A DNA stretch of 56,374 nt from DASRFA01 sp035651755 (lineage in GTDB: Bacteria; Desulfobacterota; Binatia; UBA12015), in the NCBI GenBank assembly GCA_035651755.1, contig DASRFA010000012.1, positions 1-56,374 on the forward strand, given 5' to 3'. Position numbers and translations under genes: made by a program. Position 1 is the stretch's first letter. Each line of letters begins with the position of its first letter. The notes beneath the pieces are model-generated. The model saw nothing but the letters and a program-made list of their open reading frames with translations. It made no database searches and was not told the origin of the DNA. Below are positions 18,488 to 27,183 of the stretch, in pieces.

Positions 18488-20224
18488 TCAGTTGCCGGGC
18501 CGGGCGAAAGCTCCCGTCAGGACGAACATCTCGTTCTCGGTCGTGACGCCGGCGGTGATCGGGCACGCGTCGCACACGCCGTCGCCGGCGCCCGGCGACG
18601 AGTCGCAGCTCGCGCCGTCGGCGGCGCCGTTGCACGCCGCGCCGACCTTCCCGGCGACGCATGCGACCGGCTTGCACGTCGTGCGGTCGGGCATCGTCGA
18701 GAGGCGCGTCACGAGCCGGAGGTCCGGGGAACCGTCGTCCTTGAGCCCGTTGTTGTAGTCGGCGCAGTAGGTCAGCGTGCGCGCCGCCGGGTCGGGCGAG
18801 TCGAAGCGCATCGGCGGGGAGAAGGTCTTGTTGACCGGATCGTTGTACTCGAAGCTCTCGTAGATCATCGACCCGTCGCTCGTCGTCACCGTGAAGTGGT
18901 GGCCGCGCTTGTGGGTGTGCGAGCTCAGGGACAGCAGCTCGGAGCCTTGCGGGAGAGTGTGGGTCGCGCAGTAGTGCTTGCTCGTGAACGGCGCCTGACC
19001 CGCCTGGATGTAGATCGCGTGGCTGTCGACGATCGACTCGATCGGATACGTCCGCTCCTTCGCGAACAGGTAGTTCTGCCAGGCGTGCATGCGGTGATCT
19101 TCGGCGGTCAGGTTGAAGGCGTGCGAGTTCCAGTAGATGATCCCGCGCATCGGGATCTCGCCGTAGTAGCCGTCGTCGCGCGGCGGGTTCGTCTGCTGGG
19201 CCGTCTGCGCCCCGCCGATCCCTCCGCCCGCGACGTTGGCGATGCTGCCGTCCGGCCCGAAGCCGATGCAGGCGACCGTCGGCTGCAGCTCGCTGCCGCA
19301 GAGCGAGTCCGCGCCGCAGGCGCCGAGGTCGAGGGGCTCGCACGCCTCGCCGTCGCGCGCGCCCCCCTTGCAGGTCCAGGCGCCGAACGAGGGGTCGTGT
19401 ACCTTCTCGGCTCCGAATCCGGAGTACGTGATCACGAGGTGGTGGCTGTTCGCGTCCTGCCGGAGCTGGCTGCCGTTCGTGAAGAAGACGTTGCGTGCCG
19501 CGTCCTGGTACTGCGCCGGGATCTGCCCGGTGAAGTCGACGTACTGCGCGAAGCAGACCTCCACCTCCTTGTTCGCGGGGAGGATGTAGGTCGGCATCGT
19601 GAACTGGACGCCCTCGTCCGCCGACGGCGGCGCGAGCGGCTCGATCGAGATCGGCGTCGCGGGCGGGAGACAGGCGCCGAGGAGGTCACCGACGTACTTG
19701 GAGTCGCCCCGCACCGAGTCGCCGACGGAGCCATGCTCGGGCGCTCCCGCCTCGATCCAGATCTTGATGGCCTCGAGCTCGCCCGCCGAGAGCGGCGGGA
19801 GGCCGCTCGGCATCGCGCTTCCCGTGACCTGGAAGGAGCCGGGCACCGTCGCCGCCGAGAGCTTCTGGTAGAGGAAGCTCTGGGTCGGCTGACCGGGCTG
19901 GACTCGGAGATCGGTGCTCGACGTCGACGCCACCTGGAACAGGGAGCGGTACGAGCTGCCCTGCCGCAGGTCGAGCCCGCCCTGCTGCGAGCTGCCGTGG
20001 CACACGGACTGCGTGCAGCCGTGACCGTCGAAGATCACCTGCTGGATCGCGTCGTAGGTGTTCTCGAAATCCCCGGCGGCGCAGTCGGCGGATCCGCCGC
20101 CGCCACCTTCGCCTCCGCTCTGAGCGGCGGGGGCGCCGGCCGAGCCGCCGCCGCAGGCGGCGACCGCGATGCTCATGGCGACGAGGAAGACGGCGAAGCC
20201 TTTTTTGTCGATCGTCGACTCCAT
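18488..20224 (-). CDS. Lipoprotein: cytochrome-c-like domain fused to PHM-type copper monooxygenase
   Basis: A 578-residue exported lipoprotein (lipobox VAAC, Cys24, then a glycine/serine linker). Residues of about 48-165 resemble Planctomycete-type cytochrome c: an atypical heme site Cys70-x4-Cys75-His76, Met138 in SAMPSG, and the closing IKIWIEAGAP helix. Residues of about 205-575 carry every copper ligand of peptidylglycine alpha-hydroxylating/dopamine-type monooxygenases: His261-His262 and His368 (CuH site), His436-x-His438 and Met566 (CuM site). It may hydroxylate a substrate outside the cytoplasm, with electrons passed through the heme domain; this role is inferred. GGGAGGG precedes the ATG. 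It appears to be transcribed alone. Confidence 0.8.
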   Translation of the reverse strand: MESTIDKKGFAVFLVAMSIAVAACGGGSAGAPAAQSGGEGGGGGSADCAAGDFENTYDAIQQVIFDGHGCTQSVCHGSSQQGGLDLRQGSSYRSLFQVASTSSTDLRVQPGQPTQSFLYQKLSAATVPGSFQVTGSAMPSGLPPLSAGELEAIKIWIEAGAPEHGSVGDSVRGDSKYVGDLLGACLPPATPISIEPLAPPSADEGVQFTMPTYILPANKEVEVCFAQYVDFTGQIPAQYQDAARNVFFTNGSQLRQDANSHHLVITYSGFGAEKVHDPSFGAWTCKGGARDGEACEPLDLGACGADSLCGSELQPTVACIGFGPDGSIANVAGGGIGGAQTAQQTNPPRDDGYYGEIPMRGIIYWNSHAFNLTAEDHRMHAWQNYLFAKERTYPIESIVDSHAIYIQAGQAPFTSKHYCATHTLPQGSELLSLSSHTHKRGHHFTVTTSDGSMIYESFEYNDPVNKTFSPPMRFDSPDPAARTLTYCADYNNGLKDDGSPDLRLVTRLSTMPDRTTCKPVACVAGKVGAACNGAADGASCDSSPGAGDGVCDACPITAGVTTENEMFVLTGAFARPGN

Positions 20225-20381
20225 CGCGCGTCACCCTCCCCGTCGAAGACCGCCGCCTGTCGTGCGGCCGGCTCGAGCTCCGGCCTCGTCGCGCAGGCGA
20301 CGCCTCCGCGTTGTTCCTGCAAGTAACACGGGCGCGCAAATCGGAACAAGCGGCGTTTCGGAGCCTCGGAAGCGACGCGGA

Positions 20382-21542
20382 CTACCGCCCGAGGCCGTAG
20401 AACCGGAGGGCGTTGCGGCCGAGCACCTTCTGCTGCGCGTCCTCCGGCAGCGTCGAGATGCGCTCCCGGATCGTGTCCACGACGTGGAAGGACGCGTCGA
20501 GGTGCGGGTAGTCGGAAGCCCACACGACGTAGTCCGCGCCGAGGTGCTGCACGACTGGCGCCGTCAGCGACTCGTCGGGCTCGGCGCTGATCACGCACTG
20601 GCGCTTGAAGTACTCCGACGGCAGCAGCTTCATGGTCGAGAACGGTCGCATCACCTCGGACTTGTGGTCGAGGCGGTCGAGCCAGGCGGTGATCCAGTTC
20701 GAGCCCGCCTCGAGCACCGCGAGCTTCAAGCGCGGATACGTCTCGAAGAGCCCGCGCGTCATCATCGACGTGAAGGCGGCCATGACGTCGAGCGCGAGGA
20801 ACGCGAATCCGAACACGACCGAGCCGATCGGGCCGTCGTCCGCGCCGTACCACTCGGGCAAGGTGTTGCGGTCGCGGGCGACGACGTGGAAGGCGACCGG
20901 CATGTCGAGGTCCTGGACCTTCGACCAGAACGGCGCGAGGCGCGGGTCGTCGAACTGGATTCCGGCGCGCGACGCCGGATCCGGCGACAGGTACACCCCG
21001 GCGCAGCCGTCCCTCCGCGCGCGCTCGACCTCGCCGACCGCGCCCTCCGGATCCATCAGGCAGACGTGCGCGATCGGCACGAGGCGCCTGCGATCCGTCG
21101 CGCAGAAGTCGACGATCCAGCGGTTGTAGGCGCGGCAGTACGCGGTGGCGAGCCGCGGATCGCGGACGAGACCCTCCCACGCGATGCCGATCGTCGGATA
21201 GAGAAGGACGACGTCGATCTTCTCCGAGTCCATCACGGCGAGGCGCGCGCTCGGGTCGTAGCCGCCCGGGGGACAGCCGTCCTCGTAGCTCCGCTGCCCG
21301 ACGCTCATCAGGTCGGCGCTCTCCATGCCGATCCCGCCGAGCGCGCCGAGGCGCCCGCGCAGCGCTCCGTGCGGCCGGCCGTCGACGAGCAGGTTCTCGA
21401 CGCCCTCGGCGTCGCGCTCGATCCGGATCGCGCGGTCGCGGAGGTCCGGCTCGAGGTAGCGGAGCCAGACGTCGCGCGGCTCGAGGACGTGGCCGTCGGC
21501 GTCGACGGTCACGGCGTCGTTCGTGGAGCTCGAGGTCGCCAT
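20382..21542 (-). CDS. Amidohydrolase 2 family (ACMSD-like) metal-dependent hydrolase
   Basis: A 386-residue TIM-barrel amidohydrolase of the amidohydrolase 2 group, related to aminocarboxymuconate-semialdehyde decarboxylase. The metal-binding start is VDADGHVLEP. A central histidine lies in AFHVVARD, and the late aspartate is in WASDYPHLD. Family members decarboxylate or hydrolyse ring-fission and aromatic acids, or cleave C-C bonds. GAGGACGAGAAGAG precedes the ATG. It is a single gene with its promoter in the region carrying a CTAG-centred palindrome, which links it to the other operons with that motif. A second member of the family lies at 32486-33712. Confidence 0.9.
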   Translation of the reverse strand: MATSSSTNDAVTVDADGHVLEPRDVWLRYLEPDLRDRAIRIERDAEGVENLLVDGRPHGALRGRLGALGGIGMESADLMSVGQRSYEDGCPPGGYDPSARLAVMDSEKIDVVLLYPTIGIAWEGLVRDPRLATAYCRAYNRWIVDFCATDRRRLVPIAHVCLMDPEGAVGEVERARRDGCAGVYLSPDPASRAGIQFDDPRLAPFWSKVQDLDMPVAFHVVARDRNTLPEWYGADDGPIGSVVFGFAFLALDVMAAFTSMMTRGLFETYPRLKLAVLEAGSNWITAWLDRLDHKSEVMRPFSTMKLLPSEYFKRQCVISAEPDESLTAPVVQHLGADYVVWASDYPHLDASFHVVDTIRERISTLPEDAQQKVLGRNALRFYGLGR

Positions 21543-21602
21543 CTCTTCTCGTCCTCCTGCCGCGGCGTCGCGTCCGGGGTGTCTCCCTTGCCTGCTGCCA
21601 GA

Positions 21603-21616
21603 AATATCTAGACGTT
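21603..21616. promoter_or_regulatory. Shared CTAG-centred palindrome, copy A
   Basis: AATATCTAGACGTT, with half-sites AATATCT and AACGTCT. It lies 60 bases before the ATG of the minus-strand amidohydrolase and about 100 bases before the plus-strand lipoprotein. It is one of five copies of the consensus AACRTCTAGAYGTT found in front of catabolic operons in this window, and probably an operator for a dimeric repressor or activator. Confidence 0.55.
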
Positions 21617-21712
21617 CGCCCGCGATGCAATGCGAAGGCCCGCGAGCCGGGAGGACCACCTCGGGTGCGGAGGATTGACGGCCGCCCCGGGCATGCGCGA
21701 GAGGATCGGCGG

Positions 21713-21898
21713 ATGAAGACCGCCCTCCTCGTCGCGTGCGGTGCGCTCGCCGCGCTGCTCGCCTCCGCATGCTCGGATGCGCCGCGTGCCGGGAACGAAC
21801 CGCGCGCGCGGCCGCCGGGACCCGCCGCCGACGTCTCCGAGGAGCTGCCCGGCGGGAACGGCGGCTTGACATCGCCGGGGCGCGCAACAAACGTCTAG
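21713..21898 (+). CDS. Small putative lipoprotein
   Basis: A 61-residue protein whose first half is a clear lipoprotein signal: MKT, a hydrophobic core and the lipobox ASAC. The remainder is proline-, glycine- and charge-rich with no recognised domain. GAGAGG lies upstream of the ATG. The stop codon TAG falls inside the next shared palindrome. No function can be given. It could be a short anchor or a spurious frame, but the signal peptide is too well formed to ignore. Confidence 0.45.
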   Translation: MKTALLVACGALAALLASACSDAPRAGNEPRARPPGPAADVSEELPGGNGGLTSPGRATNV

Positions 21899-21903
21899 AC
21901 TCT
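21890..21903. promoter_or_regulatory. Shared CTAG-centred palindrome, copy B
   Basis: AACGTCTAGACTCT, with half-sites AACGTCT and AGAGTCT, 43 bases before the ATG of the first acyl-CoA dehydrogenase of the plus-strand operon. A perfect TTGACA lies 18 bases before the palindrome, but no matching -10 is at normal spacing. Candidate operator of the same set as copies A, C, D and E. Confidence 0.55.
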
Positions 21904-21945
21904 TCCATTGGACTCCGCGGCGACAACGATCACGATCCACCGACC

Positions 21946-23085
21946 ATGCAGCTGCAGCTGAACTCCGACCAGGAGCTCTTCCGCGAGACGACCGCCAAGT
22001 TCCTCGACGACCACGTGCCGCCGAGCGAGATCCGCCGGCTGCGAGACGATCCCGCCGGATTCGAGCCGTCGTACTGGCGGCGCGGCGCGGAGCTCGGCTG
22101 GACCTCGCTGCTCGTCGCCGAGGGCCGCGGCGGCGGGTCGATCAGCGGCCATGGCCTCCTCGACCTCGCTCTGGTCGCGAACGAGCTCGGGCGGCGCGCC
22201 GCTCCGGGACCGCTGGTCGCGACGAACGTCGTGGCCGCGGCGCTTTCGGCGGACGGCGGCGACGCGCACGCGGACGCTCTCGCGGGCGTGATCGCCGGCG
22301 ACTCGATCGCGACCTGGTGCTTCGGCGAGCCGCGCCCGAACGATCGCCTCGGCGCCGTCGCGCTCGACGTCCGTCGCGAGGGCGGCGACGTCGTCGTGAG
22401 CGGCGTCAAGCGTCCCGTCGAATCGGCCGCACAGGCGACCCACCTCCTCGTCACCGGACGGACGGGGTCCGGCCTGACGCAGGTCCTCGTTCCGGCCGAC
22501 TCGCCCGGCGTCTCGATCGAGCCGATGCACGGGGTCGACCTCACCCGCCGCTTCGCCGTCGTCGCTTTCGATCGCGTCCGGCTGCCGGCGGGCGCGGTCG
22601 TCGGCGAGGTCGGTCGCGCCGGCGAGCGGGTCGAGCGCCAGCTCCGGATCGCGCTCGTGCTGCTGTGCGCGGAGTCCGTCGGCGCGATGCAGAGCGCCTT
22701 CGACAGGACCGTGGCGTGGGCGTTCGACCGCTACTCGTTCGGACGCCCGCTGGCCTCGTACCAGGCGCTCAAGCACCGCTTCGCCGACATGAAGGCGTGG
22801 CTCGAGGCGAGCCATGCGGTGAGCGATGCGGCGGCCGCCGCGGTCGACGCCGCATCGGCGGAGGCGAGCGAGCTGGCGAGCGCGGCGAAGGCGTACGTCG
22901 GGGACTACGGCGCGGAGCTCCTCCAGGATTGCGTGCAGCTGCACGGTGGCATCGGGGTCACGTTCGAGCACGACCTGCATCTCCTCCTGCGCCGGCTCAC
23001 CTCCAACCGCGCGCTCTACGGCACTCCGGCGGAGCATCGGCGCCGCATCGCCGACCTCGTCGAGGCACGCGGGGCCGCGGCGTGA
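21946..23085 (+). CDS. Acyl-CoA dehydrogenase, small-subunit (FadE27/28-like) type
   Basis: A 379-residue acyl-CoA dehydrogenase. The N-terminal and middle domains are divergent, but the C-terminal helical domain is typical: RYSFGRPLASYQALKHRFAD, then QLHGGIGVTFEHDLHLLLRR. The FEHD glutamate is placed as in actinobacterial dehydrogenases that form alpha2-beta2 heterotetramers in steroid side-chain degradation. The next gene, a second acyl-CoA dehydrogenase, begins at this gene's stop codon, which supports a heteromeric enzyme. It is preceded by a shared CTAG-centred palindrome. Confidence 0.9.
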   Translation: MQLQLNSDQELFRETTAKFLDDHVPPSEIRRLRDDPAGFEPSYWRRGAELGWTSLLVAEGRGGGSISGHGLLDLALVANELGRRAAPGPLVATNVVAAALSADGGDAHADALAGVIAGDSIATWCFGEPRPNDRLGAVALDVRREGGDVVVSGVKRPVESAAQATHLLVTGRTGSGLTQVLVPADSPGVSIEPMHGVDLTRRFAVVAFDRVRLPAGAVVGEVGRAGERVERQLRIALVLLCAESVGAMQSAFDRTVAWAFDRYSFGRPLASYQALKHRFADMKAWLEASHAVSDAAAAAVDAASAEASELASAAKAYVGDYGAELLQDCVQLHGGIGVTFEHDLHLLLRRLTSNRALYGTPAEHRRRIADLVEARGAAA

Positions 23086-23096
23086 GCGGCGAGCCG

Positions 23097-24344
23097 ATGG
23101 AAGACCTCGAGTCGTTCCGCCGGCGCGCGCGCGCCTGGATCCGCGCGAACCTGAGGCCGATCGGAAGCAGCGTGCTCGGCATCCGGAGCGCGGTCGCCGA
23201 CGAGGAGGAGCTCGCCGCCGTCGCGCGCGACCGCGAAGTGCAGCGCATGCTGTTCGACGCCGGGCTCGCCGGGATCTGCATCCCGCGCGACTACGGTGGC
23301 CAGGGCCTGTCGCTCGCGCACCAGCAGGCGCTGAACGAGGAGATCGCGGGCTACGAGTTCGCGAGCCGGATCCAGGTTCCGACGTTCGCGCCGTGCGCCG
23401 CGGTCCTCCTCGAGTTCGGCACCGAGGAGCAGAAGCGGCGCCACATCCCCGCGATGCTGAAGGGCGAAGAGATCTGGATGCAGTTCCTGTCCGAGCCGAG
23501 CGGCGGCTCCGACGTCGCCGGCGCCCTCACGACCGCGGTCCGGGACGGCGACGACTGGTGCCTTTCCGGCTCGAAGGTTTGGACGACCGGCGCGTGGTGG
23601 TCGGACTGGGCGCTCTGCCTCGCGCGCACGAGCTGGGACGTCCCGAAGCACGCCGGGCTCACCGTCTTCATGCTGCCGATCCACCAGGAAGGCGTCGAGG
23701 TGCACCGCATCGAGATGCTGAACGGCAACCGCGAGTTCTGCCAGGAGTTCCTGAACGACGTCCGCGTCCCGGACGCCGACCGCATCGGCCAGGTGAACGA
23801 CGGCTGGACGGTCGGGACGCGCTGGATGTTCCACGAGCGGATGTCCTACAACTCGCCGCTCGTCACGTTCCCGAGCGGGATGCTGCAGGGGGGCGCGGGC
23901 GGCGCCTCGACGCTCGACGTCGCGCGAGCCGCGGGCCGGCTCGACGATCCGCACGTGCGCGAGCTCGTCGGCGAGGCGCGCATGCTCGAGCTCGTGGGGC
24001 GCGAGCTGCAGCGCCGGATCGCCGAAGGCATCGCGACCGGGACGATGTCGGGCCACGCGTCGGCGATCGGGCGCCTCTTCCACTGCTTCACGGCCACGCG
24101 GCAGACGACGATCGCGTTCGAGATCGCCGGTGCCGCGGGCGGCGCGTGGACCGACGACGACGGGCCCCTCGCCTCGCGTGGAACCGACTTCCTCATGCGC
24201 CAGACCACGTGCATCGGCGGCGGGACGACCGAGATGGCGCGGAACGTCGTCAGCGAGCGCGTGCTCGGCATGCCGCGCGAGCGGACCGCCGACCGCGACG
24301 TGCCGTTTCGCGACGTGCCGCGAAGCCCGTCCATGAAGCGCTGA
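23097..24344 (+). CDS. Acyl-CoA dehydrogenase, large-subunit type
   Basis: A 415-residue acyl-CoA dehydrogenase with a standard FAD-binding region (FLSEPSGGSDVAG, then KVWTTGAWWSD) and C-terminus (GGGTTEMARNVVSERVLGMPRE). Glycine stands where many family members have the catalytic glutamate before GTT/GTS; the Glu of FHERM may act instead. The ATG at 23097 gives a typical N-terminus (MEDLESFRRRARAWIRANL). A GTG at 23082 overlapping the previous stop (GTGA) is equally possible. It probably pairs with the preceding dehydrogenase as one enzyme and is followed by a hydroxyacyl-CoA dehydrogenase. Confidence 0.91.
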   Translation: MEDLESFRRRARAWIRANLRPIGSSVLGIRSAVADEEELAAVARDREVQRMLFDAGLAGICIPRDYGGQGLSLAHQQALNEEIAGYEFASRIQVPTFAPCAAVLLEFGTEEQKRRHIPAMLKGEEIWMQFLSEPSGGSDVAGALTTAVRDGDDWCLSGSKVWTTGAWWSDWALCLARTSWDVPKHAGLTVFMLPIHQEGVEVHRIEMLNGNREFCQEFLNDVRVPDADRIGQVNDGWTVGTRWMFHERMSYNSPLVTFPSGMLQGGAGGASTLDVARAAGRLDDPHVRELVGEARMLELVGRELQRRIAEGIATGTMSGHASAIGRLFHCFTATRQTTIAFEIAGAAGGAWTDDDGPLASRGTDFLMRQTTCIGGGTTEMARNVVSERVLGMPRERTADRDVPFRDVPRSPSMKR

Positions 24345-24377
24345 CGACCCTTCACCCACTCGAGCGAGGAGCGAACG

Positions 24378-25145
24378 ATGAAGATCAGCGGAGCGAAGGC
24401 GATCGTCGTCGGCGGGGCGTCCGGAATGGCGCGCGCGACGGCCGAGATGCTCGTGCGCGAGGGAGCGCGCGTCGCGATCCTGGACCGCCCGAGCTCCAAG
24501 GGCGAGGAGGTCGCCGCCGCGATCGGCGCCGGCACGCGCTTCCACCGCTGCGACGTGACCGACTTCGCCGGCACCGAGGCGGCGATCGCGCGCGCGGCCG
24601 ACGAGCTGGGCGCGGTTCACTTCGGCGTCAACACGGCGGGCGGTGGCATCGCGAAGCGCACCCTCACCAAGGAGGGCCCGCACCCGCTCGACGACTTCCG
24701 CGCCGTGATCGACCTGAACCTGGTCGCGAGCTTCAACATCGCCCGGCTGCAGGCGGAGCGCATGAGCCGGAACGAGCCCGACGAGAACGGCGAGCGCGGC
24801 GTCATCGTCATGACCGCCTCGATCGCGGCCTTCGAGGGACAGATCGGCCAGGTCGCGTACAGCGCGGCGAAGGCCGGCATCGCGGGCATGACGCTCACGA
24901 TGGCGCGCGACCTCGGGAGCCTCGGCATCCGCGTCGTCACGATCGCGCCCAGCCTCTTCGACACCGGCCTCACGCACGGCATCCCGAAGCCGATGGCCGA
25001 CGGGCTCACCCGCGACGCCGCGTTCCCCAAGCGCATGGGCCGCCCGGAGGAGTACGCCCTCCTCGCGCGCGCCATCTTCGAGAACCCGATGCTGAACGGC
25101 TCGACGTTCCGCCTCGACGGCGGGCAGCGCTTCGCGCCGAGGTAG
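24378..25145 (+). CDS. SDR, 3-hydroxyacyl-CoA dehydrogenase type-2 (HSD10)-like
   Basis: A 255-residue short-chain dehydrogenase with GGASGMA at residues 12-18, Ser148, Tyr161 and Lys165. The stretch GVIVMTASIAAFEGQIGQVA is the signature of type-10 17beta-hydroxysteroid / 3-hydroxyacyl-CoA dehydrogenases. It would oxidise a 3-hydroxyacyl-CoA formed after the two acyl-CoA dehydrogenases upstream, with which it shares an operon. An enoyl-CoA hydratase is missing from this operon. Its start is preceded by GAGCGAGGAGCG. Confidence 0.92.
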   Translation: MKISGAKAIVVGGASGMARATAEMLVREGARVAILDRPSSKGEEVAAAIGAGTRFHRCDVTDFAGTEAAIARAADELGAVHFGVNTAGGGIAKRTLTKEGPHPLDDFRAVIDLNLVASFNIARLQAERMSRNEPDENGERGVIVMTASIAAFEGQIGQVAYSAAKAGIAGMTLTMARDLGSLGIRVVTIAPSLFDTGLTHGIPKPMADGLTRDAAFPKRMGRPEEYALLARAIFENPMLNGSTFRLDGGQRFAPR

Positions 25146-25168
25146 CGATCGAGATCCCGCTCCGGCCG

Positions 25169-26752
25169 TCAGCGTGACGGCGCCGCGAAGCCGCTCTCCC
25201 GACCTTCCCAGAGCTCGGCGCGCAGCACGTGGCGGAGGAGCTTGCCGGTCGCGTCGCGCGGCAGCGCGTCGCGTACGATCACGCGGCGCGGCCGCTGATA
25301 GCCCGCGAGGCGCGACTCGCACGCGGCCGTGATGGACGCGACGGCCGCGCTCGCGGCCCGTTCCGCGTCCGCACCCGTGCGCGCGTCGCGATCGAGCACG
25401 ACGAACGCGACCGGCGTCTCTCCGCGGACGTCGTCCGGTCCGCCGACGACGCAGGCATCGCGCACGTCGGGGAGCGACGCGACCACGTCCTCGATCTCGG
25501 CGGGGTAGACGTTCACGCCGCCCGAGACGATGACGTCGGCGGTCCGGCCGGAGATGAAGAGGTAGCCGTCCCGGTCGACGTAGCCGAGGTCGCCGACCGT
25601 GAACGCGCCGTCGGCCGCGTACGCCGCGGCGGTCTTCTCGGGAGCGTGGCGGTACTCGAAGGTCTTCCCGCTCGGCGGCCGGAAGTAGATGGTGCCCTGC
25701 TCGCCCGGCCCGAGGCGCTCGCCGCCGGCGCCCAGGATGCAGACCTCGAGGCCGAAGCACGGCTTGCCGACCGTGCCCGGGCGCGCGAGCCATTCGTCGG
25801 CGGTCGCGATCGTCATGCCGCCTTCGGTCATGCCGTAGTACTCGGTCAGGATCGGCCCGAGCCAGTCGATCATCGCGCGCTTGACGTGCTGCGGGCAGGG
25901 CTCGCCGCCGTGCAGCACGGCGCGCAAGGCCGGCGCGCGGAACGCCCGTCGTCGCTCGGCGGGCAGCGCGAGCAGCTGGCGGAACATCGTCGGCACCATG
26001 CAGGTCGAGCGCACGTCGCGCGCGAGCGCGTCGAGCGCCGCTTCCGCGTCCCAGCGCGGGAGGATCCGCAGCGTGCAGCCGAGCGCGAGGAGCGAGAGCG
26101 AGAACGCGAGCGGCGCGCCGTGGAAGAGCGCCGAGACGTTCAGGTGCGGGCCGTCGGTCGGGAGATGCGTCGCCGCCGCGCTCGCGCGCGACGCGACGAA
26201 CGACTCGCACCACGGCCGGCGGCCGTCCGCGAGGCGGTGCACGCCCTTCGGGCGGCCGGTCGTGCCCGAGGTGTACGAGAGGCGCCAGCCGGCGCGCTCG
26301 CGCGGCAGGGAGCGCGTGGGCTGCGACCCGAGCCAGCGCTCGAAGGCCGCGCCGGCGACGCCGCGCTCGAGGTCGATTGCCGCGATCCCGGTCGCCGCCG
26401 CGGCGGCGCGCGCGGCGTCCACGTCGGTCACGACGGCGCGCGTGCCGGCGTCGCGCAGGAGGTATTCCGTCTCGGCCGCGGTCCACGACGTCTTGACCGG
26501 CGTCACGACCATGCCGGCCCGCATCGCGCCGACGAGCGCCTCGACGAACTCGACGCGGTTCGTGACCGCGAGCGCGACGTGGTCGCCGGGCACGAGCCCG
26601 AGCGCCTCGAGACCGTGGCCGACGGCGTTCGTCCGCTCCTCGAGCTCCCCGAACGTCACCCGGCGGCGATCGTCCTCGAGCGCGATCGCACGCGGCGCCG
26701 CTCCGGCGAGCTGCCAGATGGGAGGCGCGGCCTGGTCCGCCGTCGCGGTCAC
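25169..26752 (-). CDS. AMP-forming acyl-CoA synthetase
   Basis: A 527-residue adenylate-forming ligase. The P-loop SYTSGTTGRPKGVH is at residues 159-172, the YGMTEGG motif near the middle, and the C-terminal catalytic lysine in RDATGKLLRH. It activates a carboxylic acid to the acyl-CoA with ATP and CoA. It starts with GTG overlapping the stop of the DUF35 gene (GTGA) and is the last gene of a five-gene operon. With the thiolase-like/DUF35 pair, it would supply or recycle the CoA thioester of the pathway. Confidence 0.93.
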   Translation of the reverse strand: MTATADQAAPPIWQLAGAAPRAIALEDDRRRVTFGELEERTNAVGHGLEALGLVPGDHVALAVTNRVEFVEALVGAMRAGMVVTPVKTSWTAAETEYLLRDAGTRAVVTDVDAARAAAAATGIAAIDLERGVAGAAFERWLGSQPTRSLPRERAGWRLSYTSGTTGRPKGVHRLADGRRPWCESFVASRASAAATHLPTDGPHLNVSALFHGAPLAFSLSLLALGCTLRILPRWDAEAALDALARDVRSTCMVPTMFRQLLALPAERRRAFRAPALRAVLHGGEPCPQHVKRAMIDWLGPILTEYYGMTEGGMTIATADEWLARPGTVGKPCFGLEVCILGAGGERLGPGEQGTIYFRPPSGKTFEYRHAPEKTAAAYAADGAFTVGDLGYVDRDGYLFISGRTADVIVSGGVNVYPAEIEDVVASLPDVRDACVVGGPDDVRGETPVAFVVLDRDARTGADAERAASAAVASITAACESRLAGYQRPRRVIVRDALPRDATGKLLRHVLRAELWEGRESGFAAPSR

Positions 26753-27183
26753 TCGCCGACGACCTCCCACTGCGGGATCCGGAGCTCCTCTCCGGTACGC
26801 GCGCTCTTCGCCTCCTCGAAGACGACGCGCACACGATCGCCGATTCGGACCGCGTCGGGCTCCTTCCCGACGACGTTGCCCGCCACCAGGATCCCGGGCG
26901 CGTCCGCGACCGAGATCAGCGCGATCGCGTACGGGACGCGGTCGGCGAGCGCGGGATGGATCGCGTGCGTCACCACCGCGACGCTCTCGATACGACCGTC
27001 GCCCGCGCTCGCGAACCCTCCGAGGTCGAAGCTCTGACACGCTTCGCAGACGTCCTCGGGCGGGTGCTGCACGTGACCGCACGCGCGGCAGCGCTGGAGC
27101 GTGAGGACGCCGGCCGTGAAGAACTCGCGGTTGTGGGCGTCGAGCATCGGCACCGGCCAGCCGTCGCCGAGGACGCGCTTCAT
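26749..27183 (-). CDS. DUF35 zinc-ribbon/OB-fold protein
   Basis: A 144-residue DUF35 protein with zinc-ribbon cysteines Cys32, Cys35, Cys46 and Cys49 followed by an OB-fold. Its ATG overlaps the stop of the thiolase-like gene and its stop overlaps the start of the acyl-CoA synthetase, so all three are translationally coupled. It is the second such protein in the window, similar in build to the one at 27-476 but clearly diverged. It is probably the CoA-binding partner of the adjacent thiolase-like subunit. Confidence 0.9.
   Translation of the reverse strand: MKRVLGDGWPVPMLDAHNREFFTAGVLTLQRCRACGHVQHPPEDVCEACQSFDLGGFASAGDGRIESVAVVTHAIHPALADRVPYAIALISVADAPGILVAGNVVGKEPDAVRIGDRVRVVFEEAKSARTGEELRIPQWEVVGE

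Noticed and set aside
21866..21871. TTGACA as a complete sigma-70 promoter with the nearby CTAG palindrome
   Set aside because: The hexamer is perfect, but the nearest -10-like sequence is 24 bases away. It is mentioned only as context for copy B.
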